The notes: generated from the letters alone by a model not told the origin. DNA of 64,000 nt from Bradyrhizobium barranii subsp. barranii (GCF_017565645.3 NZ_CP086136.1:1750001-1814000), one strand, 5' to 3'. Counted from the stretch's first letter, positions 1 through 8,818 are shown. A program made the numbers and translations.

Positions 1-1
1 C

Positions 2-439
2 GGTCTCTGGGAAATGAAGATGGTCAGGACCGGCACGCCCATGCCGGAGATGACCATGCAGCACTGCACCGACGAGACCGTCGACAAGGAGATGAACAAC
101 AACGTCTCCCCGATGGCCAAGCAGATCTGCGCCAAGCAGGACATCAAGAAGACCGCGACCGGCTATGTCAGTGATTCCGAGTGCAACGTCGCCGGCATCA
201 GCACGACCTCGCATGCCGAGATCACCGGCGATTTCAACTCGGCCTATACGGTGAAGACCTCGTCGCATGCGCAAGGCGGCGCCGCCGGCGCAGCAGGCCG
301 CGACACCACGATGCAGCTCGAAGCCAAGTGGCTGGGGGCCTGCAAGCCCGACCAGAAGCCCGGCGACATCGTGATGCCCGGCGGCTTCAAGATGAACGTG
401 CGCGACATGGACAAGTTGAAGGCGTTGCTGCCGAAGTAG
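2..439 (+). CDS. DUF3617 family protein, 5' end cut by window edge
   Basis: The reading frame is open from base 2 and begins GLWEMKM, which resembles the 'G-x-W-E' start of the DUF3617 domain, so the true start (with an expected signal peptide) lies to the left of the window. The visible 146 residues contain four cysteines in the DUF3617 pattern and end in ALLPK. Members are small exported proteins of unknown function in proteobacteria. The gene is followed directly by a palindromic repeat that could act as its terminator. Family assignment is by pattern recognition only. Confidence 0.75.
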   Translation, partial: GLWEMKMVRTGTPMPEMTMQHCTDETVDKEMNNNVSPMAKQICAKQDIKKTATGYVSDSECNVAGISTTSHAEITGDFNSAYTVKTSSHAQGGAAGAAGRDTTMQLEAKWLGACKPDQKPGDIVMPGGFKMNVRDMDKLKALLPK

Positions 440-445
440 GTTTGT

Positions 446-603
446 CTTCCCCTCTCCCCTTGTGGGAGAGGGTGTCTCGCCGCGTAGCGGCGAGACGGGT
501 GAGGGGTATCTCTCCGCGCGTGACTCTCTTACTTCTGAATTCGAGGAAACAACCCCTCATCCGGCGCTTCGCGCCACCTTCTCCCACAAGGGGAGAAGGG
601 AAG
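446..603. repeat. Dispersed palindromic element (CTCTCCCC family), full-length
   Basis: The outer arms are inverted copies: CTTCCCCTCTCCCCTTGTGG on the left and its near-exact reverse complement at 579-603. The interior carries further short palindromes (CTCGCCGCGTAGCGGCGAG). Related elements occur at 21859-22004 and 44632-44774, with half-elements at 4721-4752, 5377-5402 and 58846-58884. It separates the convergent DUF3617 and kinase genes, so the transcript from either side could form a strong hairpin. Confidence 0.8.
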
Positions 604-609
604 AGCCGC

Positions 610-1998
610 CTACACCGGAATCCGGACACTCGCCCTTAATCCCCCCATCGGGCTGTCGCCGAGGGTGATGTCGCCGCCATGCGAGCGCGCGATGTCGCGG
701 GCGATGGCTAGCCCCAAGCCCGTGCCGCCTTCGTCCTGGTTGCGGGCGTTGTCGAGACGGAGGAACGGCTTGAACACCTCTTCGCGCAAGTGCGCGGGAA
801 TGCCGGGGCCGTCGTCCTCGACCGTGACGGTCAAATAACGGTGATCGCGCTGGCCGTTGATGGCGATGCTCTTGCCGTAGCGCGCCGCGTTGGTGACGAG
901 GTTGGCGAGGCAACGCTTGAACGAGGCCGGCTTCACGGTCACCACGGGCAGGCCGTGGAACGCGACGGTCGCGGTGTGGCCGTGGCGCTCGGCGTCGCTG
1001 CGCAGCTCCTCGAGCGCCTGCGCCATGTCGGTCGGCTGCGACTGCTCGCCGGAATCGCCGCGGGCAAACGCAAGGTAGTCCTCCAGCATCATCGACATCT
1101 CGTCGACGTCCTTGCGCATGCCCTCGAGCTCCGGGTTGTCGCCAATCAGCGCCAGCTCGAGCTTGAACCGGGTCAGGATGGTGCGGAGATCGTGGCTGAC
1201 GCCGGCAAGCATCGCGGTGCGCTGCTCCATCGTGCGCTCGATGCGTGACTTCATCTCGAGGAAGGCGACCGCCGCGCGCCGTACCTCGCGCGCGCCGCGC
1301 GGCCTGAAGTTCGGCGCCTCGCGGCCCTTGCCGAAACTCTCGGCGGCGTCTGCCAGCCGCAGGATCGGCTTGATCTGGTTGCGCAGGAACAGCACGGCGA
1401 CGATCAGGAGGATCGAGGAGGTGCCGACCATCCAGAACAGGAAGATCTCCGAGTTCGAGGCATAGGCGGCGCTGCGCTGCGCGAACACGCGCATTACGGC
1501 ATCGTCGAGCTGGATGCGGATCTCGACGAGGTTGGAGCGGCCGACGGTGTCGATCCAGAACGAGCGTCCGATCTGGCGGCCGAGCTGCACCGACAGCGTC
1601 TGGTCGAGCAGCGAGAAGAACGGCTTTGGCCCCGGCGGCGGCATGTCACCGGCAGGCAGGAAGTCCACCACGAGCCCGAGGCGCTGCTGGGCGATGCGGC
1701 GGATCTCGTTGCGGTCCTTGTCCTGCGGATAGCCCTTGTAGACGTCGATCAGCGCGGCGATGTCCTGCACGACAGCAGCCGACAGGCGGCGCGTCACCGT
1801 GTTCCAGTGCCGCTCCATGAACACGAAGGCGACGACCGATTGCAGGATCACCATCGGCACGATCATGATGAGGAGCGCGCGCGCATAGAGGCCGGTCGGC
1901 ATCCAGCCTTTGAACGCGTTGCCCATCCAGCCATAGGCGGCGGAGACGCGGCCGGCGGCGCTCTTCAACAGCGTCAGGCCGGTATCGATCGTGCTCAT
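610..1998 (-). CDS. EnvZ-like sensor histidine kinase
   Basis: This is a 462-residue membrane kinase that would autophosphorylate on His and pass phosphate to the regulator encoded just upstream. Visible features: TM1 about 41-61, a periplasmic loop of about 120 residues, TM2 about 184-206, HAMP about 207-258, an H-box with SHDLRT (His269), an N-box near 366-373 (NLVTNAARYG), G1 DDGPGIP near 395-401 and G2 GGTGLGLAI near 424-432. All catalytic boxes are intact. It starts 18 bp after the response regulator stop and is the third gene of a MarR-RR-HK operon. The signal sensed cannot be read from the sequence. Confidence 0.93.
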   Translation of the reverse strand: MSTIDTGLTLLKSAAGRVSAAYGWMGNAFKGWMPTGLYARALLIMIVPMVILQSVVAFVFMERHWNTVTRRLSAAVVQDIAALIDVYKGYPQDKDRNEIRRIAQQRLGLVVDFLPAGDMPPPGPKPFFSLLDQTLSVQLGRQIGRSFWIDTVGRSNLVEIRIQLDDAVMRVFAQRSAAYASNSEIFLFWMVGTSSILLIVAVLFLRNQIKPILRLADAAESFGKGREAPNFRPRGAREVRRAAVAFLEMKSRIERTMEQRTAMLAGVSHDLRTILTRFKLELALIGDNPELEGMRKDVDEMSMMLEDYLAFARGDSGEQSQPTDMAQALEELRSDAERHGHTATVAFHGLPVVTVKPASFKRCLANLVTNAARYGKSIAINGQRDHRYLTVTVEDDGPGIPAHLREEVFKPFLRLDNARNQDEGGTGLGLAIARDIARSHGGDITLGDSPMGGLRASVRIPV

Positions 1999-2016
1999 CG
2001 GTCGCGCTTCACTGCT

Positions 2017-2748
2017 TTATGGCGAGGCCACCAGGCGGTAGCCGATGCCGCGCACCGCCTGGAGGAACAGCGGATTGGCGGGGTCGGTCTCGATCTTGCG
2101 CCTGAGGCGGTTGATCTGCACGTCGACGGCGCGCTCGTTGACGCTGCCATTGCCGGTGAGCGCGCTGCGCGGCACGGTCTCGCCCGGTGTCTCCGAGAGA
2201 ATCCGCAGCATCTCGCGTTCGCGGTCGGTGAGGTGAATGACCTCCTCGCCCTGGCGCAGCTCGCCGCGATCGAGATGGTAGACGTAAGGGCCGAACGCGA
2301 TCTTCTCCACCGCGGCGGTTTGCGGCGGCGGTGCGGCGCGCTTGAGGATGTTGTTGATGCGCAGCGCAAGCTCGCGCGGCTCGAACGGTTTTGCCACGTA
2401 ATCGTCGGCGCCGATCTGCAGGCCCTCGATGCGGGCTTCGGCCTCGTGCCGTGCCGTCAGCATCACGATCGGCACCGAGGAGGAAGTCCGGATGAAGCGG
2501 GCGAGATCGAAGCCGGTCTCGCCGGGCATCATGACGTCGAGGATCAGGAGATCGAAATGCAGGCCCATGAGCTTCGAGCGTGCATCGCCGGCGCTTGCGG
2601 CGGTGGTGACGCGATAGCCTTCGCTGGCGAGGAAGCGCGACAACAGATCGCGGATGCGGCGGTCGTCGTCGACCAGCAGCAGATGCGGCGCATCGTCGGC
2701 CGGTTCTACCGGCGGGCGGGCGAGCGTGGCAGCGAACGGCACGTTCAC
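2017..2748 (-). CDS. OmpR/PhoB-type response regulator
   Basis: The 243-residue protein has an N-terminal receiver with acidic pocket DDD (27-29), phospho-acceptor Asp71 in LILDVMMPG, the conserved TAR motif and a KPFE lysine, followed by a C-terminal winged helix (ELRQGEEVIHLT...RRKIE...GIGYRL). The start is GTG inside the overlap GTGA with the MarR stop codon, indicating translational coupling. The partner is almost certainly the EnvZ-like kinase immediately downstream. An N-terminal extension of about 22 residues precedes the receiver. Target genes are unknown. Confidence 0.95.
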   Translation of the reverse strand: MNVPFAATLARPPVEPADDAPHLLLVDDDRRIRDLLSRFLASEGYRVTTAASAGDARSKLMGLHFDLLILDVMMPGETGFDLARFIRTSSSVPIVMLTARHEAEARIEGLQIGADDYVAKPFEPRELALRINNILKRAAPPPQTAAVEKIAFGPYVYHLDRGELRQGEEVIHLTDREREMLRILSETPGETVPRSALTGNGSVNERAVDVQINRLRRKIETDPANPLFLQAVRGIGYRLVASP

Positions 2749-3287
2749 TCCTTTCCGTCCTGATTGACGTTGGCGAAGATCGTCTCCAGCACCTTGTCCG
2801 GATCGTCGCGGTCGATCATCGCGCGCAGGAAACGCTTGACGGTATCGGCATCCTGCGGCGCCAGCTCGGCGAGCGCCTTGGTGATTCGCGTGGTCTGGAG
2901 CCCGGCGAGCTTCTGCACCAGCGCCTCGCCCTTCGGCGTCGCGTAGAGCAGGCGCTGGCGGCGGTCATTGTCGCCGGTCTTCTGCACGATATAGCCCTCG
3001 TCCAGGAGCTGCTTGAGCACGCGGCCGAGCGACTGTTTTGTGATGCGCAGGACATCGAGCAGGTCGGCCACCTTGAGGCCGGGATAGCGATAGACGAAAT
3101 GCATGACCCGGTGGTGGGCCCGGCCGAAGCCGAAAGCCTCCAGCTCCTGGTCGGGATCGCCGACGAAATCACGATAGGCGAAGAACAGCAGTTCGATGAT
3201 ATCCCAGCGCAAATTGCCTCCATCGCCTGCGGCCGGCCGCGGCTCGGCTGCGTCTTGAGAGGGAGTTGCGAAATTTATGTCAGGCAT
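2745..3287 (-). CDS. MarR-family transcriptional regulator
   Basis: The 180-residue protein has the MarR winged-helix core: a helical HRVMHFVYRYPGLKVADLLDVL...TKQSLGRVLKQLLDEGYI segment and a wing RRQRLLYATPKG. The ATG at 3287 (MPDINFATPS) is preferred; a longer open frame to 3332 lacks a better start. It is the first gene of a leftward operon with the response regulator (4-bp overlap) and kinase. The 336-bp gap to ilvE is divergent, and an imperfect TTGA...TCAA dyad at 3290-3309 overlaps the likely 5' region. That could be an autoregulatory site, though this is weak evidence. Confidence 0.9.
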   Translation of the reverse strand: MPDINFATPSQDAAEPRPAAGDGGNLRWDIIELLFFAYRDFVGDPDQELEAFGFGRAHHRVMHFVYRYPGLKVADLLDVLRITKQSLGRVLKQLLDEGYIVQKTGDNDRRQRLLYATPKGEALVQKLAGLQTTRITKALAELAPQDADTVKRFLRAMIDRDDPDKVLETIFANVNQDGKE

Positions 3288-3623
3288 ATTGACGTATCTT
3301 GGGTTCAATGTTACAAAACGATCAGCCCGCACGAAATTTTAGATCGCTTCGCGTCGGGTGGCAGTTCTAGGAGCGGCCGGAGAGAGCCGGACAGGCGGCG
3401 ACGGCCGAAGCAGATCTACCGTGCGATTGTCGAGCGGCATTTCGGCAAAACATACTGGACTTCCGCCTTCCGCAAAAGCATGTCCTCGGCGACATGCTGG
3501 CCACGGAAACCGGCCGTAACAAGGCTGGCGGCGGTCCAGCCACAACCTAATCAAGCCAGCCGGGCCCAAACAGGGCAGGCGGGCGCCAGAACAGCGCCGC
3601 TACCGGCAGCGGGAGGCAAGGAC
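3288..3623. other. Divergent intergenic region between MarR operon and ilvE
   Basis: These 336 bases hold no convincing gene. They must carry the promoters of the leftward regulator operon and of ilvE. The MarR-proximal part is relatively AT-rich (TTGACGTATCTTGGGTTCAA and TTACAAAACGAT). The ilvE-proximal part ends in a clear ribosome-binding site GGGAGG at 3611-3616. I see no transcription attenuator or leader peptide rich in branched-chain amino acids. Confidence 0.5.
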
Positions 3624-4706
3624 ATGAGTATGAAATTCGACATCCAGCCCGCATCCAATCCGACATCCGAGAAGGACCGCGTCGCCAAGCTGGTGGATCC
3701 CGGCTTCGGGCGGGTCTTCACCGATCACATGGCGATCGTCCGCTACAATCAGGCCAAGGGCGGCTGGTACGAAGCACGCATCGAGGCGCGCGCCAACTTC
3801 CAGCTCGATCCGGCCGGCGCGGTCCTGCACTACGCGCAGGAAATCTTCGAAGGCCTCAAGGCCTACAAGCGTGACGACGGCGGTGTGAACCTGTTCCGCC
3901 CCGACGCCAATGCGCGCCGCTTCAAGGATTCCGCCGACCGCATGGCGATGGCGCAGCTGCCCGAGGACGTCTTCATCGAGGCGGTCGAGCAGGTCGTGCG
4001 CATCGATCGCGCCTGGATGCCGGGCGGCGAGGGCAGCCTCTATCTGCGCCCCTTCATGATCGCGAGCGAGACCTTCCTCGGCGTCAAGCCGTCGTCCGAA
4101 TACATCTTCGCGGTGATCGCTTCGCCGGTTGGCTCCTATTTCAAGGGCGGACCTGCGCCGGTCTCGATCTGGGTCTCGGAGAACTACACCCGTGCCGCGA
4201 TCGGCGGCACCGGCGCCGTCAAGTGCGGCGGCAATTACGCGGCGAGCCTGCGTGCGCAGGCCGAAGCGATCCAGCACGGTTGCGATCAGGTCGTCTTCCT
4301 CGACGCGGTCGAGCGCCGTTACATCGAGGAGCTCGGCGGCATGAACGTCTTCTTCGTGTTCGAGGATGGCTCGCTCTCGACGCCGCCGCTCGGCACGATC
4401 CTGCCCGGCATCACCCGCGACTCCATCATTGCGCTCGCGAAGGATGCCGGCAAGACGGTGCGCGAGGAGCCGTACTCGCTCGACCAGTGGCGCAAGGATG
4501 CGGCGAGCGGCAAGCTGAAGGAAGCGTTCGCCTGCGGCACCGCTGCCGTGATCTCGCCGATCGGCAAGGTGCGCTCGGTGAGCGGCGATTTCGAGATCAG
4601 CGGCGGCGCCGCCGGCCCCGTCGCCACGGGCCTGCGCAAGCAGCTCATCGACATCCAGTACGGCCGCACCAACGATCCGCACAACTGGATCCGCAAGGTG
4701 TTTTGA
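3624..4706 (+). CDS. ilvE: Branched-chain amino acid aminotransferase
   Basis: This PLP-dependent fold-type IV transaminase interconverts Leu/Ile/Val and their 2-oxo acids with glutamate/2-oxoglutarate. The 360-residue protein carries the PLP lysine K200 in GAVKCGGNYAASL, the EIFEGLKAY motif near 73-81, and the C-terminal FACGTAAVISPIG phosphate-binding segment. The ATG at 3624 is chosen because GGGAGGCAAG lies just upstream; the frame is open far upstream but codes nothing recognisable. It is the long, eukaryote-like BCAT subfamily. It is monocistronic, ending in a 12-bp-arm hairpin at 4721-4752. Confidence 0.96.
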   Translation: MSMKFDIQPASNPTSEKDRVAKLVDPGFGRVFTDHMAIVRYNQAKGGWYEARIEARANFQLDPAGAVLHYAQEIFEGLKAYKRDDGGVNLFRPDANARRFKDSADRMAMAQLPEDVFIEAVEQVVRIDRAWMPGGEGSLYLRPFMIASETFLGVKPSSEYIFAVIASPVGSYFKGGPAPVSIWVSENYTRAAIGGTGAVKCGGNYAASLRAQAEAIQHGCDQVVFLDAVERRYIEELGGMNVFFVFEDGSLSTPPLGTILPGITRDSIIALAKDAGKTVREEPYSLDQWRKDAASGKLKEAFACGTAAVISPIGKVRSVSGDFEISGGAAGPVATGLRKQLIDIQYGRTNDPHNWIRKVF

Positions 4707-4720
4707 TCGACGGCGATTAC

Positions 4721-4752
4721 GTTTCCCCTCTCGCACAAGGGAGAGGGGAAAC
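4721..4752. terminator. Perfect 12-bp inverted repeat after ilvE
   Basis: GTTTCCCCTCTC at 4721-4732 is exactly complementary to GAGAGGGGAAAC at 4741-4752, with an 8-base loop. It lies 14 bp after the ilvE stop. There is no clean T tract, so termination is inferred from hairpin strength. It is also half of the CTCTCCCC palindromic family. Confidence 0.6.
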
Positions 4753-4844
4753 GCGCAACGTTTGTGGCTTATTGCGCTATGAACGTGCTGCTGCCGACAC
4801 GCGACAAAGCCAGGAGATATCGAAGCATCCTGGACATCGCGAAC

Positions 4845-5369
4845 ATGGCAACAAAACTCTCCCAGCCCATGAAATGGGTCGTTCTCGCCGCAATCACCGG
4901 CGTCAGCGTTTTCGGCATCCTGACCATTGGGCCCATGCCGGAGGTCGTCGCGCAAGACCGCTCGCCGATCGTCGACGTGCGCACCACCGATCCCGAGATG
5001 AACACCGCGATCGCGCGCGCCCGCGGTACGCTTCCCACCTTCTGGGCGTCCTATGACGCGCCAAAGCCGTCGGAGACCGGGCACGCCTTGAAGGTGCGCT
5101 TTTCGACCCGCAGGGGCGGGGAGCATATCTGGATCGGCGACGTGAAGAAGCTGCCGAACGGCACCTATTCGGGCCTCTTCGCCAACGAGCCGCGCGATCT
5201 GCCGGGCAAGCGGGCCGGCGACGCGGTCAAGTTCAGCGAAGCCGACATTTCAGACTGGATGTTCATGCGCAACGGCAAGATCGTTGGCGGCGAGACCATC
5301 AAGCCGACGCTGAAGTCGCTGCCAAAGGCGGATGCGGATGCGCTGAGGGCCCGGATGGAGCAGCCGTAG
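4845..5369 (+). CDS. DUF2314-domain exported protein
   Basis: The 174-residue protein has an N-terminal hydrophobic segment (KWVVLAAITGVSVFGILTIG) ending near VVAQ, so it is probably exported or membrane-anchored. The remainder matches the DUF2314 pattern: PEMNTAIARARGTLPTFW, a central KVRFSTRRGGEHIWIGDV strand pair, and a late DISDWMFMRNGKIVGGETI block. The ATG at 4845 is preferred because it directly precedes the signal-like sequence; in-frame starts at 4764 and 4779 would add an Arg-rich leader. The function of DUF2314 is unknown. It sits alone between ilvE and hisS. Confidence 0.75.
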   Translation: MATKLSQPMKWVVLAAITGVSVFGILTIGPMPEVVAQDRSPIVDVRTTDPEMNTAIARARGTLPTFWASYDAPKPSETGHALKVRFSTRRGGEHIWIGDVKKLPNGTYSGLFANEPRDLPGKRAGDAVKFSEADISDWMFMRNGKIVGGETIKPTLKSLPKADADALRARMEQP

Positions 5370-5376
5370 ATTCTCT

Positions 5377-5402
5377 TCCCCTCTCCCCGAAGCGGGGCGA
5401 GG
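5377..5402. repeat. CTCTCCCC-family half palindrome
   Basis: CTTCCCCTCTCCCCGAAGCG followed by GGGCGAGG forms a short imperfect hairpin between the DUF2314 gene and hisS. It matches one arm of the longer elements at 446-603 and 21859-22004. Confidence 0.5.
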
Positions 5403-5452
5403 TAAAGCGAACTTTGGTTGCCGCACCGCGCGTCGGCTGGTAAACGCCGCGC

Positions 5453-6973
5453 ATGGCCGAGAAACCCAAAAAACCCCAGAAACTGAAGGCGCGCCTGCCG
5501 CGCGGGCTCGAGGATCGCGATCCCGCCGCGATCCGGGCGACGCGCGAGATGGTCGAAAAGATCCGCGCCGTCTACGAGCTCTACGGGTTCGAGCCCGTGG
5601 AAACGCCGGCGATGGAATACACCGACGCGCTCGGCAAGTTCCTGCCCGATCAGGACCGTCCGAACGAGGGCGTGTTCTCGTTCCAGGACGATGACGAGCA
5701 GTGGATCAGCTTGCGCTACGATTTGACCGCGCCGCTCGCACGTTACGTCGGCGAGCGCTACGGGACCGACGCTCTGGTCCTGCCCTACCGCAGCTACCGC
5801 GTCGGCTACGTGTTCCGCAACGAGAAGCCCGGCCCCGGCCGCTTCCGCCAGTTCATGCAGTTCGACGCCGACACGGTCGGCTCGGCGACGCCGGCGGCGG
5901 ATGCCGAGATCTGCATGATGGCCGCGGACACGATGGAGGCGCTCGGCATCGCGCGCGGCTCCTATGTCGTGAAGGTCAACAACCGAAAAGTGCTCGACGG
6001 CGTTCTGGAAGCCATCGGGCTCGGCGGTGACGAGAACGCCGCGCGCAGGCTGACTGTGCTGCGCGCGATCGACAAGCTCGACAAGTTTTCTGCCGACGAA
6101 GTGCGCAAGCTGCTCGGTCCCGGACGATGGGATGGCGGGGAAGAAGGCAAGGGCGACTTCACGAAGGGCGCGAACCTGAGCCCGGCGGAGGCTGATGTTG
6201 TTCTCGCCATCACCAAACCGCGCGACGATTGGAAAGACGCGATCGCCGCAGCGGAAACCTACCTCGCCAAGAGCGAGATTGGTCAGGCCGGCGTGAGCGA
6301 GCTGGAAGAGATTGCCAAGCTGGTCACGGCGTCGGGTTACGGCGCGGACCGTATCCGCATCGACCCCTCCGTCGTGCGCGGCCTCGAATATTACACCGGC
6401 CCCGTCTACGAGGTCGAACTGCTGCTCGAGACCAAGGACGAGAAGGGCCGGCCCGTGCGGTTCGGCTCGGTCGGTGGCGGTGGACGTTACGACGGCCTCG
6501 TCTCGCGCTTCCGCGGTGAGCCGGTGCCGGCGACCGGGTTCTCGATCGGCGTGTCCAGGCTCCAGGCCGCGCTGACGCTGCTCGGCAAGCTCGACATGCG
6601 GCCCGAATTCGGCCCCGTCGTCGTCACTGTGTTCGATCGCGACCGCGTTGCCGAATATCAGAAGATGGTGGCGTCCTTGCGCGCTGCCGGCATTCGCGCC
6701 GAGCTCTATCTCGGCAATCCCAAGAACATGGGCAACCAGCTCAAATATGCCGACCGCCGCAACTCACCTTGCGTGATCATCCAGGGCTCGGATGAAAAGG
6801 CGCGCGGCGAGCTGCAGATCAAGGATCTGATCGAAGGCGCCAAGGCCGCCGCCGCGATCGCCTCCAACCAGGAGTGGCGCGAGAGCCGCCCGGCGCAGTT
6901 CTCGTGCAGCGAAGCCGACCTCGTCGCAAAGGTGCGCGAAGTCCTGGGCCGCCATGACGTAAAGTGGGGATAG
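5453..6973 (+). CDS. hisS: Histidyl-tRNA synthetase
   Basis: This class II aminoacyl-tRNA synthetase charges tRNA-His in the cytosol. The 506-residue protein shows motif 2 ([22 protein letters not shown] near 121-142), the HisRS-specific segment [15 protein letters not shown] near 309-323, motif 3 with GFSIGVSRL, and a C-terminal anticodon-binding domain ([11 protein letters not shown]... onward). The length is above that of E. coli HisRS (about 424) and typical of the alphaproteobacterial form, with an insertion near 220-250. The start ATG at 5453 begins [10 protein letters not shown], a basic N-terminal tail. Confidence 0.96.
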   Translation: MAEKPKKPQKLKARLPRGLEDRDPAAIRATREMVEKIRAVYELYGFEPVETPAMEYTDALGKFLPDQDRPNEGVFSFQDDDEQWISLRYDLTAPLARYVGERYGTDALVLPYRSYRVGYVFRNEKPGPGRFRQFMQFDADTVGSATPAADAEICMMAADTMEALGIARGSYVVKVNNRKVLDGVLEAIGLGGDENAARRLTVLRAIDKLDKFSADEVRKLLGPGRWDGGEEGKGDFTKGANLSPAEADVVLAITKPRDDWKDAIAAAETYLAKSEIGQAGVSELEEIAKLVTASGYGADRIRIDPSVVRGLEYYTGPVYEVELLLETKDEKGRPVRFGSVGGGGRYDGLVSRFRGEPVPATGFSIGVSRLQAALTLLGKLDMRPEFGPVVVTVFDRDRVAEYQKMVASLRAAGIRAELYLGNPKNMGNQLKYADRRNSPCVIIQGSDEKARGELQIKDLIEGAKAAAAIASNQEWRESRPAQFSCSEADLVAKVREVLGRHDVKWG

Positions 6974-7073
6974 CCATTCCGGAAGGCCGTCACGCCCGGG
7001 CTTGTCCTGGGCATCCACGTCTTGTTTGATGGCGACCGTCAATGGCCGGTGTTCGGCCGCAAGGGAGAGAACG

Positions 7074-7277
7074 ATGCCTGAGATTACCGTCAGCATGGCC
7101 GAAGGCCGCACCGACGAGCAGAAGGCCGGCATGATGCGCGACATCACCCAGGCCCTGGTGAAGAATCTCGGCGTCGATGCCGATACCGTCGTCATCCAGA
7201 TCAACGAAGCCCCGCTCCGTCACAAGATGAAGGGCGGCAAGACCTTTGTGGAGCGCGCGGCGGCTGCGAAGAAATAG
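7074..7277 (+). CDS. 4-oxalocrotonate tautomerase family protein
   Basis: The 67-residue protein starts MPEITVSM; removal of Met would expose the catalytic Pro1 of the tautomerase superfamily. The family pattern EGRTDEQKAGMMRDITQAL...V...V.INE follows. The start at 7074 is fixed by the requirement for Pro2 and by AGGGAGAGA at 7061-7069. Family members isomerise 2-hydroxymuconate-type enols, but many genomic copies have no assigned substrate, and no aromatic catabolic genes are adjacent here. Confidence 0.9.
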   Translation: MPEITVSMAEGRTDEQKAGMMRDITQALVKNLGVDADTVVIQINEAPLRHKMKGGKTFVERAAAAKK

Positions 7278-7302
7278 CCAGCGCTGTAGCGCCAATCACA
7301 AC

Positions 7303-7438
7303 TGTCGTCCCCGCGAAAGCGGGGACCCATAACCACAGGGAGTGGTTATCTGGCGAAGCGATAACTCCGAGTCCCCGTAACCACGACGTCCTGTGGTTAT
7401 GGGTCCCGGATCTGCGCTTCGCTTGTCCGGGACGACAC
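7303..7438. repeat. Palindromic element, GTCGTCCC...GGGACGAC family
   Basis: The left end GTCGTCCCCGCGAAAGCGGG is matched by an inverted right end CTTGTCCGGGACGAC. The inside contains inverted copies of CCCATAACCAC / GTGGTTATGGG. Relatives occur at 8841-8975, 33273-33375, 37104-37165 and 49899-49942. It lies between the tautomerase and thioesterase genes. Confidence 0.8.
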
Positions 7439-7450
7439 TGAGCAAGCACC

Positions 7451-7843
7451 ATGGACGCACGCGACTTCATCAAGGTCGGCATGAGCGCCGAGCGCACGCT
7501 GGTGGTGCCGGCTGAGCGGACGGTCGGGCATTTCGTGCCCGGCATGCCCATGGTCTATGCGACGCCGATGATGATCCTGGAGATGGAGATGACGTCGGGC
7601 GATGCGATCCGCGCCGCGCTTCAGCCGGGTTGGGTCACCGTCGGCACCGAAGTCGATATCCGCCACCTCGCAGCCGCTCTCGTCGGCGCGACGGTGCGGA
7701 CCACCGCGAAGGTGGTCGCAGTCGAGCGCCGCGTCATCCGTTTCGAGGTCGAGGCGTTCGAGGGCCCGCGCAGGCTCGGCGAAGGCCGCCACGCGCGCGG
7801 GCTCGTGAATGTCGAGATGTTCAACAAGCGGCTGGGGGCGTAG
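7451..7843 (+). CDS. FlK-like hotdog thioesterase
   Basis: The 130-residue hotdog-fold protein resembles fluoroacetyl-CoA thioesterase FlK. The FlK triad Thr42/Glu50/His76 has exact-spacing counterparts here: Thr38 (VYATPM), Glu46 (MEM) and His72 (DIRHLA). The GTEVDIRHLA and VGATVRTTAKV segments are characteristic. It presumably hydrolyses a small acyl-CoA in the cytosol; fluoroacetate specificity cannot be inferred, because FlK's distinctive substrate pocket needs residues I cannot verify. The start ATG at 7451 gives a family-typical N-terminus. Confidence 0.82.
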   Translation: MDARDFIKVGMSAERTLVVPAERTVGHFVPGMPMVYATPMMILEMEMTSGDAIRAALQPGWVTVGTEVDIRHLAAALVGATVRTTAKVVAVERRVIRFEVEAFEGPRRLGEGRHARGLVNVEMFNKRLGA

Positions 7844-7860
7844 CGGCGAGCGCGAATGCC

Positions 7861-7986
7861 GTAGGGTGGGCAAAGGCGCAAAGCGCCGTGCCCACCATCT
7901 TTTTGGGATCGCGAACGAAGTTGGTGGGCACGCTTCCGCCTTCGCTTCGTCGAGCTTCGGCGGACAAGCCGCTTTGCCCACCCTAC
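7861..7986. repeat. Palindromic element, GTAGGGTGGGC family, 126 bp
   Basis: The termini GTAGGGTGGGCAAAG and CTTTGCCCACCCTAC are exact inverted copies, and inner segments CGTGCCCACCA / TGGTGGGCACG pair again. Shorter relatives are at 19580-19668 and 31140-31228. It lies between convergent genes (thioesterase and proC) and may terminate both transcripts. Confidence 0.85.
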
Positions 7987-7990
7987 CTGC

Positions 7991-8818
7991 CTACTTCGCC
8001 AGCTCCTTCGACCGCTTCGTCGCGGCCGCGATCGCGCGGATCATCAGCTCGCGCAGGCCCGGCTCACCCATCAGCACGCCGAGTGCCGCGGCCGTGGTGC
8101 CGCCGGGCGAGGTGACATTCTGGCGCAACGTGCTGGACGGCAGCTCCGACCGATGCAGAAGTTCACCAGAGCCGGCGACGGTTTCGCGTGCAAGTTTCGT
8201 CGCCAGCGCCTCGGGCAGTCCGGCCTCGACGCCGGCGCGTGCGAGCTCTTCGGCGAGCAGGAACACATAGGCCGGGCCTGAGCCGGACACCGCGGTGACC
8301 GCATCCATCAGGCCTTCATCCTCGACCCATTCGACCGAGCCGGTAGCGCGCAGCAGCGCATCGGCCACGGCGCGCTGCGCGGTGCTGACGTTCTTCGCCG
8401 CGACGGCGACCGTGATGCCGCGACCGATCGCGGCCGGCGTGTTCGGCATCGCGCGCACCACGGCGCCACCGCAGACCTCTTCGAGCGATGCGATCGTGGT
8501 TCCCGCCATGATCGAGACCACCGAGGTCTTGGCGGAGACGAATTGCTTCAGCCTGGCGCCGGCCTCGCGGAACATCTGCGGCTTCACCGCGACGACCAGC
8601 GTCTCGACCGTGCCGGCGGCCCTGACATCGGGATTGAGCGCAACGCCGTTGGCGGCAAGCGCGGTGATCTCAGGTGAGATGTGCGGATCGATCACCGCGA
8701 CGCGACGCGGGTCGAGTCCGCCCGAAAGCCATCCGGTCAGCATCGCGCCGCCCATCTTGCCGGCGCCGGCGAGGAGGATGGTGCCGGTGATGTTCTTGAG
8801 AGTGCTGCTGTCTGCCAC
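7991..8818 (-). CDS. proC: Pyrroline-5-carboxylate reductase
   Basis: This enzyme makes the last step of proline synthesis, reducing pyrroline-5-carboxylate with NAD(P)H. It shows the Rossmann motif LLAGAGKMGGAM near the N-terminus, the VVAVKPQ segment, RAMPNTPA, and the P5CR dimerisation signature AVSGSGPAYVFLLAEEL with SPGGTT near the end. There is no ATG in a plausible place: candidates are TTG 8836, GTG 8830, 8827 or 8818. I choose GTG 8818 (VADSSTLKN), which has GGTGA five bases upstream and gives 275 residues, the usual length. Confidence 0.93.
   Translation of the reverse strand: MADSSTLKNITGTILLAGAGKMGGAMLTGWLSGGLDPRRVAVIDPHISPEITALAANGVALNPDVRAAGTVETLVVAVKPQMFREAGARLKQFVSAKTSVVSIMAGTTIASLEEVCGGAVVRAMPNTPAAIGRGITVAVAAKNVSTAQRAVADALLRATGSVEWVEDEGLMDAVTAVSGSGPAYVFLLAEELARAGVEAGLPEALATKLARETVAGSGELLHRSELPSSTLRQNVTSPGGTTAAALGVLMGEPGLRELMIRAIAAATKRSKELAK

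Noticed and set aside
3099..3623. N-terminal extension of ilvE up to 3099
   Set aside because: The extended part overlaps the MarR gene and codes nothing family-like; the ATG at 3624 has a good ribosome-binding site and correct family length.
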